Shown: piece by piece, positions 51,469 to 60,452 of the stretch
Layout: each line of letters begins with the position of its first letter
Numbering within the stretch: position 1 is the first letter of the stretch
The notes under the pieces: model-generated
Database searches by the model: none
What the model saw: the letters and a program-made list of their open reading frames with translations, nothing else
What the model was told of the DNA's origin: nothing
Assembly: GCF_025567265.1 (NCBI RefSeq)
Contig: NZ_JAOQJW010000001.1
Location: forward strand, 1 to 64,000
Direction of reading: 5' to 3'
Origin: Dorea_A amylophila
GTDB taxonomy: Bacteria > Bacillota > Clostridia > Lachnospirales > Lachnospiraceae
Length of the DNA: 64,000 nt
Program-made: the position numbers and the translations under genes

Positions 51469-53190
51469 ATGAAAAAGATCAGTGGAAATAAATTATTGGT
51501 AAAAGCGCTGAGAGAAGAACAGGTAGATACAATTTTCGGGTATCCGGGAGCCTGTACGATCGATATCAGTGATGAACTTTATAAGCAGGATTATACGAAG
51601 GTAATTCTTCCGAGACAGGAAGTAGCACTGGTACATGAGGCAGATGCTTATGCAAGATCAACCGGAAAAACAGGAGTGTGTCTGGTTACAAGCGGACCGG
51701 GGGCAACGAATCTTGTGACAGGTCTTGCAACTGCCTATTACGACAGTGTACCACTGGTATGCTTTACGGGGCAGGTGTCCAGACATTTGATCGGAAATGA
51801 TGCGTTCCAAGAAGTAGATATTATCGGAATCACCAGAAGCATTACGAAATATGGTGTTACGGTCAGAAACAGGGAAGATCTCGGACGTATCTTGAAAGAA
51901 GCATTTTATATTGCAAGAACAGGAAGGCCGGGACCGGTATTGATCGACCTTCCAAAAGATGTAATGGGAGAATTGGGAAGTGCCGAGTATCCGGATGAAG
52001 TGAATATCCGTGGATATAAGCCGAATACCCATGTACATGTCGGACAGTTAAAACGTGCGGTTAAGATGCTTTCCAAGGCAAAGAAACCATTGTTCCTCGC
52101 AGGCGGAGGTATCAATATAGCACATGCCAATGAAGAATTTACGAAACTGGTGGATATGACGAATGTCCCGGTTGTAACAACAGTTATGGGACGTGGGGCG
52201 GTTCCGACTACACATCCGTTATATATAGGAAATCTTGGAATGCATGGTGCCTATGCATGTAATATGGCGGTAAATGAATGTGATCTGTTATTTTCGATCG
52301 GAACCAGGTTCAATGACAGGATCACAGGAAAGCTGCATTCATTTGCACCGAATGCACAGATTGTACATATTGACATTGATACAGCCGCAATTTCTAAAAA
52401 TGTGCAGGTGGATGTGCCGATCGTAGCAGATGCCAAAGAAGCCGTTACGAAGATGTTAGAATATGTCACTCCTTGTGAGACGGGAAAATGGCTGGATACG
52501 ATCGAAGACTGGAAAGCGGAGCATCCGCTGAAGATGAAAAAGAAACCGATCATGACACCGCAGGATGTTATTGAGACGATTAACCGGATCTTTGATGAGG
52601 CGATTATTGTAACGGATGTCGGACAGCACCAGATGTTCACCGCGCAGTTTATTGAGATTACAGAGAAGAAAAAGCTTCTGATGTCCGGAGGACTCGGAAC
52701 AATGGGATATGGTATGCCGGGAGCGATTGGAGCGAAGATCGGGAATCCGGATACACCGGTCATCTCAATCTCCGGAGACGGTGGTTTTCAGATGAACAGT
52801 CAGGAACTGGCAACCGCAGTGTTGGAAGAACTGCCGATCATCAGTTGTATCTTTAATAATAATAATCTTGGAATGGTGCGTCAGTGGCAGAAATTATTCT
52901 ATGGAAAGCGCTATTCCATGACATGTCTACGCTCGGGAGCAGCCTGCAGAGGAAAATGCGGAGAGGTTGAATGTCCTGTTTACACACCGGATTTTATGAA
53001 ACTGGCAGACGCTTATGGTGCAAAAGGCATCCATATTACGAAAAAAGAAGAGATCGAGCCGGCATTCAGAGAAGCTATGAAGAGTACAAAGACACCATAT
53101 ATCCTGGAATTCGACATTGATCCGGAAGATCTGGTATATCCGATGGTAAAACCGGGCGGGACACTGGAAGATCTGATCATGGATTGTTAG
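51469..53190 (+). CDS. ilvB: acetolactate synthase, catalytic subunit
   Basis: The 573-residue ThDP enzyme has the N-terminal Glu site (RQEVALVHEADAYAR), SGPGATNLVTGLATAY, a central FAD-binding domain and the ThDP/Mg motif GDGGFQMNSQELAT with FNNNNLG (~441-468). It condenses two pyruvates, or pyruvate and 2-oxobutyrate, for valine, leucine and isoleucine. Between RYSMT and the following YTPDFMKLA it has an insertion with four cysteines (486, 493, 497, 502). AAGGAGG precedes the ATG. ilvN follows. Confidence 0.96.
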   Translation: MKKISGNKLLVKALREEQVDTIFGYPGACTIDISDELYKQDYTKVILPRQEVALVHEADAYARSTGKTGVCLVTSGPGATNLVTGLATAYYDSVPLVCFTGQVSRHLIGNDAFQEVDIIGITRSITKYGVTVRNREDLGRILKEAFYIARTGRPGPVLIDLPKDVMGELGSAEYPDEVNIRGYKPNTHVHVGQLKRAVKMLSKAKKPLFLAGGGINIAHANEEFTKLVDMTNVPVVTTVMGRGAVPTTHPLYIGNLGMHGAYACNMAVNECDLLFSIGTRFNDRITGKLHSFAPNAQIVHIDIDTAAISKNVQVDVPIVADAKEAVTKMLEYVTPCETGKWLDTIEDWKAEHPLKMKKKPIMTPQDVIETINRIFDEAIIVTDVGQHQMFTAQFIEITEKKKLLMSGGLGTMGYGMPGAIGAKIGNPDTPVISISGDGGFQMNSQELATAVLEELPIISCIFNNNNLGMVRQWQKLFYGKRYSMTCLRSGAACRGKCGEVECPVYTPDFMKLADAYGAKGIHITKKEEIEPAFREAMKSTKTPYILEFDIDPEDLVYPMVKPGGTLEDLIMDC

Positions 53191-53216
53191 GAAGAAGAGG
53201 ACAGGAGGGAAAAACA

Positions 53217-53729
53217 ATGAATAATAACGGTATGAAAAAACGATGGATTTCCTTATATGTAGAGAACCAGGTAGGAGTTCTGTCAAAAATCTCAGGGCTG
53301 TTCTCCGGCAAATCTTATAACCTGGACAGTCTGACTGTTGGTACGACAGAAGACCCGACCGTGTCCAGAATGACGATCGCAACAGTCAGCGATGATGAGA
53401 CATTTGAACAGATCAAGAAACAGCTGAACCGTCTGGTGGAAGTGATCAAGGTCATCGATTTTACAGATGTATTTGTCCGTATGAAAGAAATACTGTATGT
53501 CAAAGTGCGAAAATGTTCAAAAGATGATAAAGTGGAATGTTTTCAGATTGCAGAGACATTCAAGGCAAAAATCATTGATTACGGCAAAGACAGTGTACTG
53601 CTGGAATTTGTACAGACGGCAACGAAAAATGATGCAGTGATCAAACTTATGAAAGAAGAATTCGCCAGTATTGAAGTTGTACGAGGCGGAAGTGTGGGAA
53701 TTGAATCCATAAGTATGATGGAAAGATAA
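53217..53729 (+). CDS. ilvN: acetolactate synthase, regulatory subunit
   Basis: The 170-residue product has an N-terminal ACT domain (SLYVENQVGVLSKISGLFSGKSYNLDSLTVG in parts, ~9-40), then a second regulatory half (KVRKCSKDDKVECFQIAETFKAKIIDYGKDSVLLE). It binds valine or other end product and controls IlvB. I chose ATG 53217, 7 bases after CAGGAGGGA; a frame open from 53184 would run back into ilvB. The N-terminus is a little basic. It is the second gene of ilvBN. Confidence 0.93.
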   Translation: MNNNGMKKRWISLYVENQVGVLSKISGLFSGKSYNLDSLTVGTTEDPTVSRMTIATVSDDETFEQIKKQLNRLVEVIKVIDFTDVFVRMKEILYVKVRKCSKDDKVECFQIAETFKAKIIDYGKDSVLLEFVQTATKNDAVIKLMKEEFASIEVVRGGSVGIESISMMER

Positions 53730-53746
53730 AAAAACAGAGTGCACTC

Positions 53747-53775
53747 TTGAATTTTAAAAACAGTAGTATTATAAT
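53747..53775 (+). promoter_or_regulatory. sigma-A promoter of ilvE
   Basis: TTGAAT (53747-53752) and TATAAT (53770-53775) have a 17-base spacer, 49 bases before the ilvE start. Confidence 0.65.
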
Positions 53776-53824
53776 AAGACAAGATGATAAATCAAACATT
53801 TGTTTAAAGGACGGAGGAGTCACA

Positions 53825-54850
53825 ATGGAGAAGAAAAATATTGACTGGTCAAACATAGGATTTGGCTATATGAAGACAGATAAGAGATATGTTTCCAATT
53901 TTAAAAACGGAGCATGGGATGAAGGTACACTTACCTCCGATGATCAGATTACTATCAGTGAATGTGCAGGTGTACTTCAGTATGCACAGACATGTTTTGA
54001 AGGAATGAAAGCGTATACCACAGAAGACGGTCATATCGTAACATTCCGCCCGGACTTAAATGCAGCGAGAATGGCAGACTCTGCAGCAAGACTTGAGATG
54101 CCTGTATTCCCGGAAGATAGATTTGTAGATGCTATTAAACAGGTTGTAAAGGCTAATGCAGCTTATGTACCGCCATATGGATCAGGAGCAACCTTATATG
54201 TCAGACCATATATGTTCGGTTCCAGTGCTGTAATCGGTGTAAAACCGGCAGATGAGTATCAGTTCCGTGTGTTTGCAACACCGGTTGGACCATATTTCAA
54301 AGGCGGCGCAAAACCGATCACGATCAAGGTGTCTGATTTCGATCGTGCAGCACCGCATGGAACAGGGCATGTAAAAGCCGGACTGAACTATGCGATGAGC
54401 CTTCATGCAATCGTAACAGCTCATGAAGAAGGATACGATGAGAATATGTATCTGGATGCAGCAACCAGAACAAAAGTGGAAGAGACCGGTGGAGCTAACT
54501 TTATCTTTGTAACAAAAGATAACAAAGTTGTAACACCAAAATCATCTACAATCCTTCCATCCATCACAAGACGTTCTCTGATGTATGTTGCAGAACACTA
54601 TCTTGGACTGGAAGTAGAAGAAAGAGAAGTTTATTTAGATGAACTTGGCGACTTTGCAGAATGCGGACTTTGCGGTACAGCAGCAGTTATCTCTCCGGTA
54701 GGAAAGATTGTTGACCACGGCAAAGAGATCTGTTTCCCAAGCGGAATGGAAGAGATGGGACCAGTTACAAAGAAATTATATGAGACATTAACCGGTATTC
54801 AGATGGGACACATCGAAGCTCCGGAAGGATGGATCTGCAAGATCTGTTAA
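53825..54850 (+). CDS. ilvE: branched-chain amino acid aminotransferase
   Basis: The 341-residue fold-type IV PLP enzyme shows QTCFEGMKAY (~58-67), the Lys-containing HVKAGLNYAMSL (~182-193), EETGGANFIF and ECGLCGTAAVISPV. It catalyses the last step in Val, Leu and Ile synthesis, using glutamate. The ATG at 53825 has GGAGGAG 9 bases upstream; an open frame from 53747 would begin inside the promoter. It has its own promoter after ilvBN. Confidence 0.96.
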   Translation: MEKKNIDWSNIGFGYMKTDKRYVSNFKNGAWDEGTLTSDDQITISECAGVLQYAQTCFEGMKAYTTEDGHIVTFRPDLNAARMADSAARLEMPVFPEDRFVDAIKQVVKANAAYVPPYGSGATLYVRPYMFGSSAVIGVKPADEYQFRVFATPVGPYFKGGAKPITIKVSDFDRAAPHGTGHVKAGLNYAMSLHAIVTAHEEGYDENMYLDAATRTKVEETGGANFIFVTKDNKVVTPKSSTILPSITRRSLMYVAEHYLGLEVEEREVYLDELGDFAECGLCGTAAVISPVGKIVDHGKEICFPSGMEEMGPVTKKLYETLTGIQMGHIEAPEGWICKIC

Positions 54851-54880
54851 TTGTTTTACAGATGTTGAAAATGTAGAAAG

Positions 54881-54923
54881 AAGAGACGGGACACTGTGTA
54901 AATAGCTGGCTTGTCTCTTTTTT
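54881..54923 (+). terminator. terminator after ilvE
   Basis: AAGAGAC (54881-54887) and GTCTCTT (54913-54919) form a 7-bp stem over a 25-base loop, then a T6 run. Confidence 0.75.
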
Positions 54924-54939
54924 ATACCCGGATTATAAA
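54911..54939 (+). promoter_or_regulatory. putative sigma-A promoter of the SulP gene
   Basis: TTGTCT (54911-54916) and TATAAA (54934-54939) have a 17-base spacer. The -35 lies in the 3' arm of the ilvE terminator. Confidence 0.5.
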
Positions 54940-54957
54940 ATCGTAAGGAGAGGTTTC

Positions 54958-57150
54958 ATGAAACATATGTTGTGTTCAACAATGAAAAATTATAAAAAAG
55001 AATATCTTCCCAAAGATATTTTCTCGGGGATCATCATGGCAGCAGTGTCAATCCCTATCTCAATGGGCTATGCACAGATTGCCGGACTGCCTGCAGTATA
55101 TGGACTATACGGTTCGGTATTCCCGATTCTGTTCTTTGCACTGTTCTCAACATCGCGGCAATTCATTTTCGGAGTCGATGCGGCACCGGCGGCAATTGTC
55201 GGAGCAGCACTGGTATCACTTGGGATTGAAAGCGGAAGTGAAGCGGCAATGCAGTATGTGCCTGTGATCGCATTTCTGACAGGAATCTGGCTGCTGCTGT
55301 TTTATTTTTTAAAAGCCGGAAGAATCGTGGACTTCATTTCGACACCGGTGATGGGAGGATTTATCAGCGGGATTGCACTGACGATTATTCTGATGCAGAT
55401 ACCGAAGATCCTTGGCGGAAAGGCCGGATCTGGAGAACTTCCGGAACTGCTCAGGCATATCGCAGAGACGTGCAAAGAAATCAGCTGGCTGTCAGTGGTA
55501 CTTGGTGTGGGAGCGTTGCTGCTGCTTCGCATGGCAGGAAAAGTAATTCCCAAATTCCCGGCAGCAATTGTGATCATGGCAGCAGGTGTAGCAGCAACGA
55601 TGTGCTTTCGTGTAGACGAACATGGCGTGGTACTTTTGGATGCGGTGGAAAAAGGACTTCCGAAGCTGGTACATTTCCATTTTGCGGGAATTGACCTGAG
55701 GCAGGCATTTGGAAGAAGTCTGATGATCGCAGCGGTTATCATGTCGGAGACGCTGCTGTCGGAAAATAATTTTGCCATGAAGAATGGCTATAAGATTGAT
55801 GAAAACCAGGAGATCCTGGCTTGTGCGATGGGAAATATCGCAGCGGCATGTGTAGGTTGTTGTCCGGTGAATGGCAGTATATCCAGAACATCCATGAATG
55901 AACAGTATGAAGGAAAGACACAGGCGGTATCTGTCGTAGCGGCAATTACGATGGCAGCCGTATTGCTATGTGCAACTGGATTTATCGGATACCTGCCGGT
56001 TCCGATTCTGACAGCGATCGTAATCTCGGCACTGATGAATGTAGTAGAACTGCATCTGGCGGTGCGCTTATTCAAAGTAAGCCGTAATGAATTCTATATT
56101 TTTGTAGCTGCGTGTGTGAGCGTATTATTTTTAGGTACTATTTATGGTGTGGTGATCGGATTGCTGCTTTCTTTTGTAGCTGTGGTACTTCGTGCGACGA
56201 ATCCTCCGAGGTCTTTCCGCGGTATGATTCCGGGAAAAGAGGCTTATTACGATCTTAAGAGAAACCGCAATGCATATCCGATACGCCATACGATCATTTA
56301 CCGGTTCAGTGAGAACCTTTTCTTTGCAAATGTAAAGATATTCCAGTCGGACATTGAGAACAGTATCAAAGAGGATACAGAGGTTGTAATCGTGGATGCG
56401 GCTGCGATCAACAGTATTGACGTTACGGCAGCAGACCGGCTGGAAATGATGGCGGAAAATTTTGATAAGAAAGGGATCAGGTTTTATATTACAGAGCATT
56501 CCGAAAATGTAAATGAACAGATGCGCAGTCTTGGAATCGGTCATCTGATCGAGGAAGGAAAGGTCAGAAGAACGATTCTTGCAGCATTGCAGGATGCAGG
56601 TGTTGCAACACCGGGGACGAGTATGGAATCGGAGGAATCTTCGGTTATCCAGATGCCGTGGCAGTTGGAAATCCCGGCGGCAGTGCATGCGGTTCACGAA
56701 GCAATGATCCCGGCAGAAGAAGAGAATACATTAGAAGAATTCGCGTGGGCGTTCGGTGATGATGCGGTGGAAGAGATGGAAAAGAAAGTCCATCAGGTTA
56801 TGGAACAGATTCACAGACTTCCGGATCTGGAAAGGCTTGCAGACGTAGGGTTTGAAGAAAAACTCAAAAACTGGCATTCACTGGGGGCGTTGGATGAAGA
56901 TGAGATCTTAAGACGAATGGAAATGCATCTGGATGAACTTCCGGAGAATCTGCGTGGAGACAAAAAAGTGATCCTGCAGTTGATCGAAAAGAGAAGACGC
57001 AAGATCGAGCAGCAGTTATTAATGCATCATCCGGAGATCCTGGACCATCTGAAAAAGAACCGCAAACGATTGGAGAGACGGCTGGAAAAACAGAATCCGG
57101 AGGCAGCGAGAAAGCTGCATGAATGGGAACGGCAGATGCGGGAAAAATAG
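54958..57150 (+). CDS. SulP family anion transporter with STAS domain and long charged tail
   Basis: The 730-residue product has the SulP core with about 10-14 transmembrane segments (SGIIMAAVSIPISMGYAQIAG, ~22-42; SISRTSMNEQYEGKTQ). A STAS domain follows (~448-546; VVIVDAAAINSIDVTAADRLEMMAENF in parts). An unusual ~180-residue tail (~549-730) is rich in Glu, Arg, Leu and Lys and is probably helical or coiled-coil. SulP proteins carry sulfate, bicarbonate or other anions. AAGGAGAGG precedes the ATG. The substrate and the tail's role are unknown. Confidence 0.92.
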   Translation: MKHMLCSTMKNYKKEYLPKDIFSGIIMAAVSIPISMGYAQIAGLPAVYGLYGSVFPILFFALFSTSRQFIFGVDAAPAAIVGAALVSLGIESGSEAAMQYVPVIAFLTGIWLLLFYFLKAGRIVDFISTPVMGGFISGIALTIILMQIPKILGGKAGSGELPELLRHIAETCKEISWLSVVLGVGALLLLRMAGKVIPKFPAAIVIMAAGVAATMCFRVDEHGVVLLDAVEKGLPKLVHFHFAGIDLRQAFGRSLMIAAVIMSETLLSENNFAMKNGYKIDENQEILACAMGNIAAACVGCCPVNGSISRTSMNEQYEGKTQAVSVVAAITMAAVLLCATGFIGYLPVPILTAIVISALMNVVELHLAVRLFKVSRNEFYIFVAACVSVLFLGTIYGVVIGLLLSFVAVVLRATNPPRSFRGMIPGKEAYYDLKRNRNAYPIRHTIIYRFSENLFFANVKIFQSDIENSIKEDTEVVIVDAAAINSIDVTAADRLEMMAENFDKKGIRFYITEHSENVNEQMRSLGIGHLIEEGKVRRTILAALQDAGVATPGTSMESEESSVIQMPWQLEIPAAVHAVHEAMIPAEEENTLEEFAWAFGDDAVEEMEKKVHQVMEQIHRLPDLERLADVGFEEKLKNWHSLGALDEDEILRRMEMHLDELPENLRGDKKVILQLIEKRRRKIEQQLLMHHPEILDHLKKNRKRLERRLEKQNPEAARKLHEWERQMREK

Positions 57151-57235
57151 AAGAACAGTGTGAGCACAGAAATTTCCTGACGACCGGAATATGCAGGAAA
57201 TATGCAGAAAATATGCAGGAATACGCCGGATAATC

Positions 57236-57264
57236 TTGCGTGAAAGTATATTTCTTGCTATAAT
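57236..57264 (+). promoter_or_regulatory. sigma-A promoter of the chorismate mutase/shikimate kinase gene
   Basis: TTGCGT (57236-57241) and TATAAT (57259-57264) have a 17-base spacer. Confidence 0.6.
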
Positions 57265-57314
57265 ACATGGGTATATCGGACAATAGTTTGCAATTTACAG
57301 GAGAGTACAGAAGA

Positions 57315-58097
57315 ATGAACGATTTAGAAATGTACAGAGAGCAGCTGGCTCTGTGTGATGATAAGATTATTGACGCTTTGGTAGAACGTAATTCTATTAT
57401 TGAAAAGATCATGGCGTATAAAGAAGAATATGGTATGCCAATCTTACAGCCGCATCAGGAAGAAAAACAGAAGAGAAGACTGGAAGAAAAACTGAAAGAA
57501 AACAAATATAAAGAAGAAATCTTTGATGTGTTTGGATGTATCTTGCGTAACAGTAAGAGAATCCAGGCAAGAAAACTCTTTGATTATAACATTGTACTGA
57601 TCGGATTCATGGGGGCTGGAAAGTCAACAATTTCTGATTATCTGAGCACGATGTTTGATATGGATATTGTAGAGATGGATCAGGTGATCGCAGAACGTGA
57701 AGAGATGAGTATTCCGGATATCTTTGCTACATATGGCGAAGAATATTTCCGTGATCTGGAGACGAATCTTCTGATCGAGATGCAGTCGCATAAGAATGCA
57801 GTAATCTCATGCGGTGGTGGTGCGGCCTTAAGAGAGAAAAATGTAGCAGAGATGAAAAAGAACGGAAGAGTTGTTCTTCTTACTGCTACACCGGAGACGA
57901 TTTTTGAACGTGTAAAAGACAGCAATGACAGACCGGTATTAAATGGCAGAAAGAATGTCAAAGGCATTTCAGAACTTATGGAGCAGCGCCGTGAGAAATA
58001 TGAAGCGGCAGCAGATATAGTAATCAATACGGATGATAAGACAGTTCTTCAGATCTGTGAAGAGCTGGTACAGCAGCTGCAGGAGTTAGAAGAATAA
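57315..58097 (+). CDS. chorismate mutase-shikimate kinase fusion
   Basis: The 260-residue product joins an AroQ-type chorismate mutase helix domain (~1-88) to a shikimate kinase (~92-260). The kinase has Walker A GFMGAGKS (~97-104), the shikimate-site Asp in MDIVEMDQ, CGGGAALR (~157-164) and the lid DSNDRPVL. In the mutase part Arg8, Arg25, Lys36, Glu49 and the later Ser...Gln are as expected, but the residue aligned to E. coli Arg51 is Gln48. ATG 57315 has CAGGAGA upstream. The fusion couples two steps of aromatic synthesis. Confidence 0.9.
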   Translation: MNDLEMYREQLALCDDKIIDALVERNSIIEKIMAYKEEYGMPILQPHQEEKQKRRLEEKLKENKYKEEIFDVFGCILRNSKRIQARKLFDYNIVLIGFMGAGKSTISDYLSTMFDMDIVEMDQVIAEREEMSIPDIFATYGEEYFRDLETNLLIEMQSHKNAVISCGGGAALREKNVAEMKKNGRVVLLTATPETIFERVKDSNDRPVLNGRKNVKGISELMEQRREKYEAAADIVINTDDKTVLQICEELVQQLQELEE

Positions 58098-58098
58098 T

Positions 58099-58617
58099 AT
58101 GTTTGATAGATTTTTCCCGGATCAGTATGTAGCATCCACTTATGTGATCGATTTTGAAAAATTATATGAAGAGGGTGTACGCGGACTGATCTTTGATATT
58201 GATAATACGCTGGTTCCGCACGGAGCACCGGCGGACGAGAGAGCAAAGGCATTATTTGCCAGACTGAAAGCAATTGGATTCCGATGCTGTCTGATCTCGA
58301 ATAACCAGAAGCCAAGGGTAGAGATGTTCAATAAAGATATCCAGGTGGATTATGTTTATAATGCGCACAAGCCATCGACCAGGAATTATCTCAGGGCGAT
58401 GGAGATTATGGGAACAGACAGAAGGAGTTCTGTGTTTATCGGAGACCAGCTTTTTACAGATGTATGGGGAGCAAAACGTGCCGGAATCCCGAATATTCTG
58501 GTAAAACCGATACATCCAAAGGAAGAAATCCAGATTGTTCTGAAGCGTTATCTGGAAAAAATTGTGTTACATTTCTACAAGAAGAGTCAGAGACACGAAA
58601 AAAAGGTTGAAAAATAA
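58099..58617 (+). CDS. yqeG: YqeG family HAD-type phosphatase
   Basis: The 172-residue product starts MFDRFFPDQYVASTYVIDFE and shows HAD motif I FDIDNTLVPHG (~32-42), motif II ISNNQKPRV (~70-78), and motif IV IGDQLFTDVWGAKRAGI (~115-131). This is the YqeG/PGP-like HAD-IIIA family; a phosphatase is expected but no substrate is known. It overlaps no gene but begins 1 base after the fusion gene's stop, so they are probably co-transcribed. Confidence 0.92.
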   Translation: MFDRFFPDQYVASTYVIDFEKLYEEGVRGLIFDIDNTLVPHGAPADERAKALFARLKAIGFRCCLISNNQKPRVEMFNKDIQVDYVYNAHKPSTRNYLRAMEIMGTDRRSSVFIGDQLFTDVWGAKRAGIPNILVKPIHPKEEIQIVLKRYLEKIVLHFYKKSQRHEKKVEK

Positions 58618-58635
58618 TATCATGTATTATAGAAT
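58607..58635 (+). promoter_or_regulatory. sigma-A promoter of efp
   Basis: TTGAAA (58607-58612) and TAGAAT (58630-58635) have a 17-base spacer. The -35 overlaps the yqeG stop. Confidence 0.65.
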
Positions 58636-58689
58636 AATATGAGATGAAATTACGTAAGCGTGTATACGCGGTTTAAGGAGGATAAGGTA

Positions 58690-59253
58690 ATGGCTAAAGT
58701 TTCAGCAGGAGACATCCGTAATGGTGTAACAATCGAAGTTGATGGAAAAGTATGTCAGGTTATTGATTTCATGCACGTAAAACCTGGTAAAGGTGCAGCT
58801 TTTGTGCGTGTTAAGATGAAAAATATTATCGACGGTGGTGTGGTAGAGACAACATTCCGTCCTACAGAGACATTTGAACAGGCTCACATTGAAAGAAAGA
58901 AAATGCAGTATCTGTACAACGATGGTGAGTTCTATAACTACATGGACAACGAGACATTTGAGCAGATTATGATCAGCGCAGATGATGCAGCAGATTCTAT
59001 GAAGTTTGTAAAAGAAAACGAAGAAGTATCTATCAGCTTCTATCAGGGAAATGCATTTGCGATCGAGCCGCCGCTCAGTGTTGAACTGGTTGTAACAGAG
59101 ACAGAGCCAGGTGTAAAAGGTAACACAGCTACAGGTGCTACAAAGCCGGCTATCGTTGAGACAGGTGCGAAAGTTAACGTTCCGCTTTTCGTTGATCAGG
59201 GCGAGACGATCAAGATTGATACTCGTACAGGAGCATACCTCTCAAGAGCATAA
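58690..59253 (+). CDS. efp: translation elongation factor P
   Basis: The 187-residue product begins MAKVSAGDIRNGVTIEVDGK and has the loop HVKPGKGAAFVRVKMKN with Lys34 at the tip, the site modified in many bacteria. Two OB domains follow (EAPLSVEL-like EPPLSVELVVTETEPGVKG and GAKVNVPLFVDQGETIKIDTR). EF-P relieves stalling at polyproline. ATG 58690 has AAGGAGG 9 bases upstream; an in-frame upstream start at 58660 has none. No modification gene (epmA or similar) is adjacent. Confidence 0.97.
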   Translation: MAKVSAGDIRNGVTIEVDGKVCQVIDFMHVKPGKGAAFVRVKMKNIIDGGVVETTFRPTETFEQAHIERKKMQYLYNDGEFYNYMDNETFEQIMISADDAADSMKFVKENEEVSISFYQGNAFAIEPPLSVELVVTETEPGVKGNTATGATKPAIVETGAKVNVPLFVDQGETIKIDTRTGAYLSRA

Positions 59254-59284
59254 GAGTCATAAGAATTCTAAATTAAATAATTAT

Positions 59285-59317
59285 AAAAAGCCTTGCATTT
59301 TGTGCAGGGCTTTTTTA
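59285..59317 (+). terminator. terminator after efp
   Basis: AAAAGCCTTGCA and TGCAGGGCTTTT form a 12-bp stem with one G-U pair, followed by a T run. Confidence 0.9.
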
Positions 59318-59437
59318 TAATCTAATTACCATAATATTTCAGAAACAATTCAAGAGATGTTCTGTTATCTCAAGCGGTAATATCACCGCAGATTTTCAAG
59401 ATGATTTTTGTATATTGCTGGATAGGAAGGAGCTTTT

Positions 59438-60319
59438 ATGACATATTTTCAGTTTATCCATGCAGTAGAGACAAAAGTAAAGAAAGAGGTGGAAGAAGAA
59501 AAAACAGTAAGCATTCATACCAATGTGAAGAATAATGGTGTGAGGAGAAGCGGTATTATGATTTCGGAAAAAGGAATCAATATTTCACCGACGATTTATC
59601 TGGAGGAGTATTTTCATCAGTTCCGGATGGGGTATCCGTTGGAACAGATTGCAAAAGATATTGTCGGATTATATGAGAAAATCCGGTTTCAGAATTCATG
59701 GGAGGACGGTGAAAAGGTAAAAGACTATGAATTTGTCAAAGATAAGATCATATACCGTCTGATAGGCAGAGAGGAGAATCAGGAGCTTTTAAAAGAAATT
59801 CCATATAAAAGTTATCTGGATCTTGCAATTATTTATTATGTACTGTTAGAGGTAGATGAATATGGCATGGCATCCATGATGGTCAGAACAGAACATATGG
59901 ATATGTGGAAAGTAACGGAAGAAGATCTGTATTACCGGGCCTCTAAGAATACCCAGGAGTTACTGCCGTATGAATTTGCACCGATGCGCACGGTGATCGA
60001 AGAATTGCTGGGACTTGGGATGGAAGAGGGACCGGCAGAAAAAATGTATATCCTGAGCAATGAAATGCGTAGCTATGGGGCTGCGGCACTGATCTATCCG
60101 GATTGCCTGAGAAAGATTGCCGGTGTAGTGGGAGAAAATTTCTTTGTGATCCCAAGCAGTGTGCATGAGACCATTATTGTGGCTGAAAGCGAAGCGCCGG
60201 GCAGAGAAGAACTGGGAAGCATGATCGAGGAGATCAATGAGACACAGGTAGAGGCGGAAGAAGTACTTTCGGACAGGGCATATTATTATGACCGGGAGAG
60301 TGGAAAACTTGCGCTGTAA
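59438..60319 (+). CDS. DUF5688-type protein of unknown function
   Basis: The 293-residue product starts MTYFQFIHAVETKVKKEVEEE and has the DUF5688 pattern: HTNVKNNGVRRSGIMI, SPTIYLEEYFHQFRMGYPLEQIAKDIVGLYE (in part), LPYEFAPMRTVIEELLG, and the ILSNEMRSYGAAALIYP stretch (~202-220). These proteins are common, often in many copies, in Lachnospiraceae. No catalytic motif or membrane segment is visible. GAAGGAG precedes the ATG. It stands alone between the efp and tRNA-Arg regions. Confidence 0.85.
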   Translation: MTYFQFIHAVETKVKKEVEEEKTVSIHTNVKNNGVRRSGIMISEKGINISPTIYLEEYFHQFRMGYPLEQIAKDIVGLYEKIRFQNSWEDGEKVKDYEFVKDKIIYRLIGREENQELLKEIPYKSYLDLAIIYYVLLEVDEYGMASMMVRTEHMDMWKVTEEDLYYRASKNTQELLPYEFAPMRTVIEELLGLGMEEGPAEKMYILSNEMRSYGAAALIYPDCLRKIAGVVGENFFVIPSSVHETIIVAESEAPGREELGSMIEEINETQVEAEEVLSDRAYYYDRESGKLAL

Positions 60320-60360
60320 GATTTAAAAAGGAAAATTAAAGAAAAATATTAAAAAAGTAG

Positions 60361-60397
60361 AGGAAATGATCGAAAAGTGGGATGCATTTCCTTTACT
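60361..60397 (+). terminator. terminator after the DUF5688 gene
   Basis: AGGAAATG (60361-60368) and CATTTCCT (60385-60392) form a perfect 8-bp stem with a modest T-rich tail. Confidence 0.65.
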
Positions 60398-60420
60398 TTA
60401 TCTCAAAGATGTGTTAATAT
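60392..60420 (+). promoter_or_regulatory. putative sigma-A promoter of tRNA-Arg
   Basis: TTTACT (60392-60397) and TAATAT (60415-60420) have a 17-base spacer, 32 bases before the tRNA. Confidence 0.4.
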
Positions 60421-60452
60421 TACTAAGGCAATTTCATATAGTAATTGTATAC

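Noticed and set aside
53747..53824. Extended IlvE N-terminus from 53747
   Set aside because: The region holds the ilvE promoter and the ATG at 53825 has a proper ribosome-binding site.
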